A stretch of DNA of 7,440 bases, from assembly GCA_944382025.1 (NCBI GenBank), contig CALWMQ010000064.1, forward strand, positions 1 to 7,440. The letters are read 5' to 3'. Position 1 is the first letter of the stretch, and the number at the start of each line of letters is the position of its first letter. The notes under the pieces were generated by a model that did no database searches, was not told the DNA's origin, and saw nothing but the letters and a program-made list of their open reading frames with translations. This document shows, piece by piece, positions 1 to 6,219 of this stretch. The position numbers and the translations under genes are program-made. Source of the DNA: an uncultured Clostridia bacterium (GTDB lineage Bacteria; Bacillota; Clostridia; Oscillospirales; Acutalibacteraceae).

Positions 1-193
1 GCTTCTCCATCTCACTCTTCCGGATATACTGAGGCACGGCGTTTTCCACGCCGCCTTGCTGTATTCCCACATCCACAATCCGGGCCGTGAAATCCGGCAG
101 GGACAGGTCACACATGGCCTGCACCACCAGCAACAGCACAATCAATACAATCGCCGGAACCGATTTCTTCAGATATTTAACCAATTTCAGCAT
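1..193 (-). CDS. ABC exporter (permease/ATP-binding half), N-terminal fragment
   Basis: This is the first 64 codons of a gene whose 3' part lies beyond the left edge. The start is ATG at 193-191, preceded by an AGGAGA Shine-Dalgarno site about 6 bases upstream. The protein opens with a short basic stretch (K3, K6, K9, K10), then a hydrophobic segment at about residues 12-27 that would be the first membrane helix. This is followed by a PDFTARIVDVGI segment at about 33-44, a pattern typical of the first helix and loop of type IV ABC exporters that fuse a membrane domain to an ATPase. The start overlaps the end of the upstream MarR gene by 17 bases, which suggests translational coupling. In Clostridia, a MarR gene followed by one or two such half-transporters is a common drug or toxic-compound efflux arrangement. 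No ATPase motif is inside the window, so the substrate and the ATPase domain are inferred from the family. Confidence 0.85.
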   Translation of the reverse strand, partial: MLKLVKYLKKSVPAIVLIVLLLVVQAMCDLSLPDFTARIVDVGIQQGGVENAVPQYIRKSEMEK

Positions 194-767
194 GGCGTTT
201 CTCCTCTTGACTGGAAGCCTGCCCGGCTATGCCGTGGGCTTCGGTTTTTCGGGGTAGCTCCCCGTTGCATCGTCCCGGATCCCCGCAGGGCGGACTGTCC
301 TCATCACACAATTGCGCCAAATTTTCACGAATCCGGTTCATCAATTGCTTCAACACACGTATTTCCTCTCCTGTAAAGCCAGCCATACACTCCTGACCTA
401 AATCTTCCAGCATTTCCCGCATCCGCTCAAACAACGTTTGCCCCTTTTCGCTTAAGTACACCCGGGAAACACGCTGATCCTTTTGATCGGGGATGCGGTA
501 AACCAGGCCGTTTTTCTCCATGCGCCGGAGCGTCACCGCTATAGTGGACGGCCGTACCGTCAGCCTTTCGCTCAGTTCCCGCTGGCTTAGCCCTTCATCC
601 CTGCTGAGGGCCATGATCACCGGTACCTGACCGGGATGCAGGCGCATCCGCTCAAGCAGCACATAGCTGCGCTGGAAATACAGACGCATTACCTGGCTCA
701 CAATCATATGAAAAAGGAAATACCCCTCCCCACCTTCTTCGGCGGTGGCTGCCTGTTCCTTGTCCAT
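177..767 (-). CDS. MarR-family transcriptional regulator
   Basis: This is a 196-residue winged-helix regulator. Residues 16-45 form the N-terminal dimerisation helix. SQRELSERL (61-69) and the recognition helix around RPSTIAVTLRRMEKNGLV (72-89) form the helix-turn-helix. The wing DQKDQRVSRVYLSEKG is at 94-109, with the family D-x-R motif. I chose ATG 767-765 because GGGAGGG lies just upstream. The longer start at 797 adds ten residues that mostly read through that ribosome site. The usual MarR fold ends near residue 150. Here a hydrophilic tail of about 40 residues follows, with C154, C161 and C167. The stop is TAA. The gene overlaps the following ABC exporter gene by 17 bases, so it probably controls that exporter and itself. 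A candidate palindromic operator lies at 828-853. The ligand is unknown. Confidence 0.93.
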   Translation of the reverse strand: MDKEQAATAEEGGEGYFLFHMIVSQVMRLYFQRSYVLLERMRLHPGQVPVIMALSRDEGLSQRELSERLTVRPSTIAVTLRRMEKNGLVYRIPDQKDQRVSRVYLSEKGQTLFERMREMLEDLGQECMAGFTGEEIRVLKQLMNRIRENLAQLCDEDSPPCGDPGRCNGELPRKTEAHGIAGQASSQEEKRHAEIG

Positions 768-827
768 TTGCCTGCCCTCCCTTCGGCTTTCCCACATGGC
801 CTGCTTGGATCAATCCTGCCAAATTCA

Positions 828-873
828 TTAGCTGACTAATCGATAGTTTAGCTCCTTATTTTCCCGAAAGCAA
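828..873 (-). promoter_or_regulatory. Candidate promoter with overlapping MarR operator
   Basis: On the minus strand, TTGCTT (873-868) and TAAACT (850-845) are separated by exactly 17 bases, giving a weak sigma-A-like promoter. It would start transcription about 70 bases before the MarR ATG. The -10 box sits inside an AT-rich, partly palindromic stretch. On the plus strand this contains TTAG-N4-CTAA at 828-839, ACTA-N5-TAGT at 835-847, and AGCT ends flanking a central ATCGAT. MarR proteins commonly bind imperfect palindromes of this kind that overlap the promoter of their own operon. The symmetry is visible in the sequence; the binding is inference, and the promoter boxes are only 3/6 and 4/6 matches. 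Confidence 0.4.
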
Positions 874-1093
874 GGTCTCCCCCCACTTTTTAACAAAAGC
901 TTCACAATCGGACAATCGCTTCCTCCTGGTACCGCTTTTCCGGAAAACGTTACCCCTGCCCAGTCCATGTCCTGGGATATCCAGGCCATAAGAGCATATC
1001 TTACCTGCGCCCCGGTCTTGTGCCAGACGGCTTTTCAGCACCGCCGATTTTTTGCCGTGCCGGTATGTCCCATAGTGGCGGTTCCATCCTACG
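874..1093. other. Gene-poor intergenic stretch
   Basis: Together with the promoter region and the terminator, this fills the gap between the MarR start and the end of the ribokinase gene. I see no convincing gene. A 61-codon open frame on the minus strand (1041-856) has no recognisable domain, no good ribosome site and an end that runs into the MarR promoter. Small symmetric elements are present: the palindrome TTTTCCGGAAAA at 936-947, and CCTGG-GATAT-CCAGG at about 971-985. No function can be assigned to either. Confidence 0.5.
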
Positions 1094-1130
1094 AAAAAGC
1101 CCTATCCATCCCGGCAGGGATGGATAGGGC
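1094..1130 (-). terminator. Rho-independent terminator after the ribokinase gene
   Basis: A perfect 14-bp stem (1099-1112 with 1117-1130, arm GCCCTATCCATCCC on the plus strand) encloses a four-base loop. Read on the minus strand, it is followed at once by TTTTT (1098-1094). It starts 18 bases after the ribokinase stop codon. This is a textbook intrinsic terminator and marks the end of the transcript from the ribokinase side. Confidence 0.93.
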
Positions 1131-1148
1131 GGACAGGTAATGCCGCTG

Positions 1149-2042
1149 TCAGCAGGGTTTCAATTCGGCTTTCAGCACGGTTTCCATGGTGGGGATGGAC
1201 GGTGCCGCCCCTTTGGCGGACACAGCCAGAGAAGAGGCTACCGAGGCGATCCGCAGGGCCTCCTCCGGTGATTTCCCAGAAGTAATACAGGTCAGGAAAT
1301 ACCCTGTAAACGTATCCCCCGCCGCAGTGGTATCCACCACCGGGACATCATAAATACCATGATGACAGCGGGTGGCGCCATCATCGTATACCGCCCCGTG
1401 CTTACCCAGTGTCAATACTACCACGGAATGGGGGTATTTCCGCCGGAACGCTTCCAGTATCTTTTCCGGATCCGTCTCGCCGGTCAGTTCCGTCCCCCCA
1501 ATTTCGTTCAGGATAAAATACCTCACCTTGTCCAACGGCAGCTCCGCCAGCCTGCTGTTGATAGGGGACGGGTTCAGCGCGATCTCCATGCCGCAGACAA
1601 ACGCCTTTTCCACTATGTACGGCAGGTTATTGATCTCATTCTACAGCAGCAGCACAGCACCCTTTTCACAGCAAGCCAGCACCTCGTCCACAAAATCATC
1701 CGTGATCTGCTGATTGGCGCCTCCATACAGCAAAATGCAGTTCTGCCCCTTTTTATCCACCTGAATAATGGCATGGCCGCTGGCATCATCCGTCTGCCGG
1801 ATAAAACGGGTATCCGCGCCGCTTTCCGCTAACAGCGCTTTCAGCATTCCCCCGTCAGCCCCCACACATCCCGCATGAAACACCGTGGCTCCCGCACGGG
1901 CCAGGGCTACCGACTGGTTCAGCCCCTTGCCGCCGCAGAATTTCTCCAGACGGTCGGAGGACAAGGTCTCCCCGGCCCGCACAAAATGATCCACCGAGTA
2001 AACAAAATCAATGTTCAGCGATCCAAAATTCAACACTTTCAT
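1149..2042 (-). pseudogene. rbsK: Ribokinase (PfkB family) interrupted by an in-frame TAG
   Basis: Reading through one stop codon gives 297 residues, the normal ribokinase length. The enzyme would phosphorylate ribose to ribose 5-phosphate in the cytoplasm, although other PfkB sugar kinases are possible. The N-terminal half has the start MKVLNFGSLNIDFVY and the sugar-binding GGKGLNQSVALARAG (37-51). The C-terminal half has LNPSP, TLGKHGA and the catalytic DTTAAGDTF (237-245, with D243 as the expected base). The two halves are in the same frame, separated only by TAG at 1643-1641 (codon 134). That codon falls in a segment reading LLL-stop-NEI, where the family usually has Q, so one C-to-T change from CAG explains it. 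Without readthrough, a 133-residue fragment lacking the catalytic half is made. The start at 2042 rests on family alignment; its ribosome site is poor (AAAGG two bases away), and ATG 2054 is an alternative. The final stop is TGA. The gene follows the oxidoreductase gene by 81 bases and precedes a strong terminator. Confidence 0.85.
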
Positions 2043-2123
2043 GGCCTTTATCATACCTTTCACATACTTTGCAAGTCCTATATCCACCTGGGCCGCCAGG
2101 CTTTTACTTGACCCTGCATCTCT

Positions 2124-3101
2124 TTATCCCAGCTGGATACCCGCCTGGTCCCGCATGGTTTCCATGACTTCACACACCTGCATGCACAGCTCCCGGGCAT
2201 ATGTGTATTCTTCCCGAGTACCCGCCGGATCCTGAATATACCGGAGAAAATCTTCCGCCTCATAACCCATCAGCCGGTCTTTGCTCGGCTCGCCCACCAG
2301 TTCCCGTACTTCCCCGGACCGGGTGTACAACCGAATACCGGAAAGCTTGGAAATAGAATCCAAAACTAACGTCCCCTGATCCCCTATAATCTCAGAACCC
2401 AGGCGTCCTTGGCCTACCTTGGAATACCGCAGACTCACCTGCTTATCCTTGTAGGTAAACAGACTGGCCCCTGATACATCCCCGCCAAACGGGAAAAAGG
2501 TACCGGAGGTACTGATTCCATCCGGCAGGCCAAAAAAATCCAGAGCCGGATAAACGCAGTAAATCCCCAGGTCCATCAGGCTGCCTCCCGCCATATGCGG
2601 GTCAAAACTGCTGGGGATCTGCCCTCCTATAACCTGACCGTATTTACTGGACAGCTGGGAAAAATCCAGATGGGCCGAAGTAATCTGCCCCAACTCCTCC
2701 AGCGCCAGCCGGACGATCCGCCTCGCCGGAAGATGCAGCATCATAATAGCTTCCAGATAAACAAGCCCCTTCTGATCCGCCAACCTGTACAGTTCCCGGA
2801 GGTTTCGGCTGGAAACCGCTATGGGCTTTTCGCACAACACATGCTTGCCCCGCTCCAGAAACAGGCGTGTCTGCTCCTCATGAAGGCTGTTGGGACTGGC
2901 GATATACACGGCGTCAATCCCGCTTTCCGCCATAGCCTCCAGGTCTGTAAACACCTGGGCACACCCAAACTGTTCCGCAAAAGCACGGCCGGTTTCCTCC
3001 CGTCTGGAATACACGGCTCCCAGTTCCCAGCCTCCGGTGATCTCTGCCCCTCGCACATAGGACTGGGCAATCCAGCTGGTTCCAATTACCCCGTATCTCA
3101 T
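2124..3101 (-). CDS. Gfo/Idh/MocA-family NAD(P)-dependent oxidoreductase
   Basis: This 325-residue protein has the normal length for the family. The N-terminal Rossmann fold opens with GVIGTSWIA (4-12), a G-x-x-G type dinucleotide site. YIASPN follows at 66-71. The family signature CEKPIAVS is at 90-97, with K92 as the conserved lysine. The C-terminal substrate domain contains GGSLMDLGIYCVYPALDFFG (172-191). D177 and Y181 sit where this family places its active-site D-x-x-x-H/Y pair; the tyrosine form resembles the glucose-fructose oxidoreductase and dihydrodiol dehydrogenase branches. The family oxidises or reduces sugars, inositols and related cyclic alcohols, and the substrate cannot be read from the sequence. 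The start ATG 3101-3099 has AGGGGG about 11 bases upstream, and the stop is TAA. It lies 121 bases after the dehydrogenase gene and 81 bases before the ribokinase gene, so co-transcription is plausible. Confidence 0.92.
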   Translation of the reverse strand: MRYGVIGTSWIAQSYVRGAEITGGWELGAVYSRREETGRAFAEQFGCAQVFTDLEAMAESGIDAVYIASPNSLHEEQTRLFLERGKHVLCEKPIAVSSRNLRELYRLADQKGLVYLEAIMMLHLPARRIVRLALEELGQITSAHLDFSQLSSKYGQVIGGQIPSSFDPHMAGGSLMDLGIYCVYPALDFFGLPDGISTSGTFFPFGGDVSGASLFTYKDKQVSLRYSKVGQGRLGSEIIGDQGTLVLDSISKLSGIRLYTRSGEVRELVGEPSKDRLMGYEAEDFLRYIQDPAGTREEYTYARELCMQVCEVMETMRDQAGIQLG

Positions 3102-3222
3102 GACAATCTTTCCCCCTTTCGCCGCGGGCCCGGCCTGTCCATATCCCCATTGGCCCTTTCGGCCAGCCGTCCCGCATAACCGCTTATAGGCCTAGCTCTA
3201 TGAATCAGCGGACAGGCGAAAC

Positions 3223-4023
3223 TCACCTTGTCTTTTGTTCCCGCTCCCCAGCAGGTGCCGAGCCCTGTTTACGAGACTGCATATGCCAGCATCCCCGCAG
3301 CTGAAGGGCATCCGGTGCCAACCGGACCGCAAACCGGGTCAGTTTCATCAGCAGTCCCGGCACAATCACCCGTTTTCCCCTGAGCATCCCCTCTATGGCT
3401 GCCCGGGCTGCCTCTTCGCTGGAGATCCCCTCCACGCTGAAACGCACATCCGCCACCCGGTCAAATTCCGTTTTTACCGGCCCTGGACAGAAGGCGCTGA
3501 CCGTCACATGCCGTCCCGCACGCCGCAGTTCCTCCTGCAGGGCCTGGGTCAAACGCAGCACGTACGCCTTGGAGGCGTAATACGTGGACAGCAGCGGCCC
3601 GGGCAGGAACGCCGCTGAAGACGCTACATTCAGAATCTTCCCCTGATCCCTCCGGCAAAACTCCTTATAAAACAGCTTGGTTAAAATATGCACCGCCCGG
3701 ATATTCACATTCAGCAGTTCCAGTTCCCGATCCAGATCCGTGGTTTCAAACGGCCCAAACAACCCGAATCCCGCATTGTTCACCAGCGCATCCACCCGTT
3801 CCGGACTCACCCGCCGGTACAATTCAAAACAGGCCTCTTTTGTCGACAGATCCAACGGCAAAATTTCAACCTGAACCGGAAATTTTCCGGTCAGCTCCTG
3901 CCGCAGTTCCTCCAGCCGGTCCTGCCGCCGGGCTACCAAAATCAGGTCCCAGCCTCGTGCCCCCAGTTCCCGGGCCATATCCCGTCCAATACCGGAACTG
4001 GCGCCTGTGATGACTGCTTTCAT
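3223..4023 (-). CDS. Short-chain dehydrogenase/reductase (SDR)
   Basis: This is a classical SDR of 266 residues. The cofactor site TGASSGIG is at 6-13, and the basic pair in VARRQDR (30-36) suggests NADP preference. DLS is at 58-60, NNAG at 82-85, N107 in the fourth helix, and the catalytic set is S135, Y148 and K152 (within YYASKAY). PGPVKTEF follows at 180-187. The last 25 or so residues are polar and basic and look like a non-conserved tail. The start is well supported: AAGGAGG lies 10 bases before the ATG. The stop is TGA. Proteins of this subgroup act on lipophilic or uncharacterised carbonyl and alcohol substrates, so no specific reaction is given. It lies downstream of the amidohydrolase in the same direction and may have its own weak promoter in the 193-base gap. 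Confidence 0.94.
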   Translation of the reverse strand: MKAVITGASSGIGRDMARELGARGWDLILVARRQDRLEELRQELTGKFPVQVEILPLDLSTKEACFELYRRVSPERVDALVNNAGFGLFGPFETTDLDRELELLNVNIRAVHILTKLFYKEFCRRDQGKILNVASSAAFLPGPLLSTYYASKAYVLRLTQALQEELRRAGRHVTVSAFCPGPVKTEFDRVADVRFSVEGISSEEAARAAIEGMLRGKRVIVPGLLMKLTRFAVRLAPDALQLRGCWHMQSRKQGSAPAGEREQKTR

Positions 4024-4150
4024 CCTGTTACTTCCTCCTTGATTCCCCTATGGCTGGAGGGGCACCGTCCTATATGCCACCGCCATGTGTTATCCGTCCG
4101 CGGTGTCCAGCTATATCCACAACCGTCCCTTTCCTTTGTAAACCCATATA

Positions 4151-4179
4151 ATCAAACCATATTTTTACCCTTCTGTAAA
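4151..4179 (-). promoter_or_regulatory. Possible promoter upstream of the SDR gene
   Basis: On the minus strand, TTTACA (4179-4174, 5/6 match to TTGACA) and TTTGAT (4156-4151, 4/6 match to TATAAT) are separated by 17 bases in an AT-rich patch. They would start a transcript about 120 bases before the SDR gene. No terminator is visible between the amidohydrolase stop and this site, so read-through from upstream is also possible. Confidence 0.35.
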
Positions 4180-4216
4180 GACCTAAAACCACGAAATTTC
4201 CCGAAACGCTGCCCAT

Positions 4217-5815
4217 TTATCCCAAATCCCCATACACCAGCCGGCCCTCTTTCAAAACAGCTGTCACCCGGATCTCCCGGATAGCCTCCGGCGGCACCTT
4301 CAGAGGGTTCCTATCCAATACCACCAGATCCGCCGTCTTGCCCGGACGGATAGACCCTTTCCGATCCTCTTCAAAATATTGATAGGCCGCGTTGATGGTG
4401 ATGCCTTTGAGGGCATCCAAAGGCGAAATTCTCTCCTCTTCCCCCAGAACCTCCCCGTTTTTGGTCACCCGGTTTACTGCGCACCACACTGTTTGCAGCA
4501 TGTCCGGCGGGAGCACCGGCGTATCCTGATGGAAGGTATACGTCACGCCCTCCCGTATGGCGGAGGCGGCAGGGCTGATGGCGCAAGCCCGCTCCCTGCC
4601 GAAGTTCTCCAAATGAATATCCCCCCAATAATAGGTATGGGCTACAAAAAACGAGGCGATCATTCCCAATCGCGCCATCCGGGAAAGCTGATCCCGCCGC
4701 ACCAGCTGGGCATGAATCATCACCGGCCGGATATCCCGGCAACCCGCCGCCTTTCCCGCACGCTCATACGCATCCAGCATCTGTTGGGCCGCGGCGTCCC
4801 CGTTGCAATGCGCCAATATCTGGCGGCCCTCTTCTACGGTCCGGCAAAGAAAACTCTCCACTTCCTCATCCTCATAGATGGGATAACCGCAATACCCTTC
4901 TTCCCCATTTTCATAGGGCCGGGATACCCAGGCTGTCCGTCCCTGCGGGGAACCGTCCAGAAATATCTTATAGCCTCCCAGCCGCAGCCGGTGGCAGTAA
5001 TCCCCCTGATACTCCGGGTTATCCTCCCATAGCCTGCTGTGTCCTTTCATATCCACATAGCTGACAACATCCACCAGAAAACGATCCTGTTCCGCCATCG
5101 CTTTCAGCATCGCCCATTCCGGGGCCTTGGTAACACCGTCCTGTACTGTGGTAATCCCATGGCTCAGATACACCTGCTGTGCTTCTTCCATCTGCCCCAG
5201 CAGCGTCTCCATGGAGGGCCGGGGCATTTTCGCTGAGGCGGCGGTGAAAGCCGCTTCCTCCAAATACCCGTCAGGTTCCCCGGCTGCCGTCCGCCCTATT
5301 TTCCCGCCTGTGGGATCGGGTGTATCCGCCGTTATGCCCGCCGCCTTTAAAGCAGCGGTATTCATAACCCCCATATGTCCCGACGCATGGGACAGCAGTA
5401 CAGGGTTATCCGGCGCCGCTTTATCCAGCAATTCCCGGCTGGGATGGGCTTTTTCCCTCAAAAAATTGTGGTCATACCCGAATCCTGTTATCCATTCCCC
5501 TGCCTGTATTTTCCGGGACTCCCGAAAGTCACGGATACGTCCCGCCAGTTCTTCCCAGCCTCCTACCCCGTCCAGAGGCAGCAGTCCCATCGTCTGAGCC
5601 AGGGCGGTGATATGGCTGTGTGGGTCGATAAACCCAGGCAGCAGGGTTTGACCACCCAGATCGACCATGCGGGTATCCGGTCCCGCTAAAGTCTTCAACT
5701 CCTCCAACAGCCCCATCGCCTTGATTCTACCCTTTTCCGTCAAAACCGCCTGAACCGTCAATGGCTCTTCCATGGTCAGGATCGTCCCATTATAAAACAA
5801 TATAGACTCCATCAT
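4217..5815 (-). CDS. YtcJ-like metal-dependent amidohydrolase (amidohydrolase 3 family)
   Basis: This 532-residue enzyme has the usual family length. It starts with a beta-sandwich segment (about 5-60), then the metal-binding PGFIDPHSH (60-68, H66 and H68). SGHMG is at 145-149. YKIFLDGSPQGRTAWV (282-297) contains K283, at the place of the bridging lysine. AHCNGD (335-340, H336), MIHAQ (366-370, H368) and HQDTPV (429-434, D431) supply the remaining metal and catalytic positions. The C-terminal GSIRPGKTADLVVLDRNP (487-504) is the standard return to the small domain. All expected ligands are present, so it should be an active hydrolase of an N-acyl, amide or cyclic amide substrate, which cannot be named. 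The gene begins ATG ATG, with GGGG five bases upstream. The first ATG (5815) directly abuts an upstream in-frame TAG. The stop is TAA. A long structured leader precedes it. Confidence 0.94.
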   Translation of the reverse strand: MMESILFYNGTILTMEEPLTVQAVLTEKGRIKAMGLLEELKTLAGPDTRMVDLGGQTLLPGFIDPHSHITALAQTMGLLPLDGVGGWEELAGRIRDFRESRKIQAGEWITGFGYDHNFLREKAHPSRELLDKAAPDNPVLLSHASGHMGVMNTAALKAAGITADTPDPTGGKIGRTAAGEPDGYLEEAAFTAASAKMPRPSMETLLGQMEEAQQVYLSHGITTVQDGVTKAPEWAMLKAMAEQDRFLVDVVSYVDMKGHSRLWEDNPEYQGDYCHRLRLGGYKIFLDGSPQGRTAWVSRPYENGEEGYCGYPIYEDEEVESFLCRTVEEGRQILAHCNGDAAAQQMLDAYERAGKAAGCRDIRPVMIHAQLVRRDQLSRMARLGMIASFFVAHTYYWGDIHLENFGRERACAISPAASAIREGVTYTFHQDTPVLPPDMLQTVWCAVNRVTKNGEVLGEEERISPLDALKGITINAAYQYFEEDRKGSIRPGKTADLVVLDRNPLKVPPEAIREIRVTAVLKEGRLVYGDLG

Positions 5816-5929
5816 CTATTCCCCGCCTTCATAAAAAATATCCCTTTGAGCCAAAAACGCCGCTCCCGGCGGAAACCGGAAACCCAGACTCTTCAAAATG
5901 CCTGCACGAAACAACGCACTAAAAGTTTT

Positions 5930-6103
5930 CGCCCGCCTTTTGCAAAAGGCAACGCCTGCGAGCGCCCGCGGTGTGGGAAGCAGCGAGCAGGGGATGGTGC
6001 CGCGGTCAAAACCGTCAGCCGCGAAAGCGGCGCGGGACGGTTTTGGGCACCGCAAGGGGAGGCGGGGTCGAGGGGCGGCGCCCCCGTCGTGTTCCCGGGA
6101 AAT
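5930..6103. other. GC-rich, heavily structured intergenic element in the amidohydrolase leader
   Basis: This stretch is much richer in GC and in self-complementarity than its flanks. The core is a nested hairpin. The outer arms are GGTGCC (5996-6001) and GGCACC (6046-6051). The middle arms AAAACCGTC (6008-6016) and GACGGTTTT (6036-6044) match over 9 of 9 bases. The tip is GCCGC-GAAA-GCGGC (6018-6031), a stem closed by a GNRA tetraloop on the plus strand. On either side are the palindrome GCCTTTTGCAAAAGGC (about 5935-5950), a GGGGC-GGC-GCCCC hairpin near 6072-6085, and TTCCCGGGAA near 6093-6102. Short frames on both strands here have arginine- and proline-rich translations with no domain, so it is not coding. 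It may be a dispersed intergenic repeat, a leader RNA or a small RNA. Copy number cannot be judged from one window. Confidence 0.6.
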
Positions 6104-6107
6104 ACAC

Positions 6108-6130
6108 ATCTGTCACGGCTGCCAACAGAT
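6108..6130 (-). other. Small hairpin near the 5' end of the amidohydrolase leader
   Basis: ATCTGT (6108-6113) pairs perfectly with ACAGAT (6125-6130) around an 11-base loop. It would lie about 20 bases into a transcript started from the extended -10 site at 6156-6164. The stem is short and has no T-tract, so it is not a terminator; it could cap or stabilise the leader. Confidence 0.3.
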
Positions 6131-6155
6131 CCGTCTTTTCGCACCCCTTCTCTTT

Positions 6156-6164
6156 ATTGTACCA
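6156..6164 (-). promoter_or_regulatory. Extended -10 promoter for the amidohydrolase transcript
   Basis: On the minus strand, TGG followed by TACAAT (6164-6156) is a good extended -10 element, 5/6 in the hexamer plus the TG motif. It is preceded by an AT-rich run but has no good -35 box at 16-18 bases, as expected for extended -10 promoters. It lies about 56 bases after the radical SAM stop codon and would give a leader of about 330 bases before the amidohydrolase ATG. Confidence 0.55.
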
Positions 6165-6219
6165 GAACAATAGAAAAATATTTGAACCAATCATGACTTT
6201 ACCGTATGTTTTCGCCATT

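Noticed and set aside
856..1041. 61-codon open frame between the MarR and ribokinase genes
   Set aside because: No recognisable domain, no good ribosome site and no operon logic; its end lies in the MarR promoter region. It is kept only as part of the gene-poor stretch.
1149..1613. C-terminal ribokinase half as a separate gene starting at GTG 1613
   Set aside because: It is in frame with the upstream half, lacks a ribosome site and starts in the middle of the conserved fold, so a single interrupted gene is the better reading.
1359..1832. Long plus-strand open frames opposite the ribokinase, oxidoreductase and amidohydrolase genes
   Set aside because: They are antisense shadows of clear minus-strand genes, with no domains and no ribosome sites.
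3151..3165. TGGCC-CTTTC-GGCCA hairpin as a terminator of the SDR gene
   Set aside because: The stem is only five bases long and no T-tract follows on either strand.
3179..3210. Imperfect CCGCT...AGCGG inverted repeat just after the SDR stop
   Set aside because: The pairing is broken by mismatches and there is no T-tract, so neither a terminator nor a regulatory site can be supported.
5970..6050. Signal recognition particle RNA, suggested by a GGGAAGCAG stretch next to the hairpin
   Set aside because: The paired internal loops and the tetraloop context of the SRP helix 8 domain are missing; only a short string matches.
5816..6109. 97-codon open frame upstream of the amidohydrolase on the minus strand
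   Set aside because: It runs through the hairpin-rich GC element, its translation is arginine-, proline- and alanine-rich with no domain, it has no good ribosome site, and competing frames of equal quality exist on both strands.
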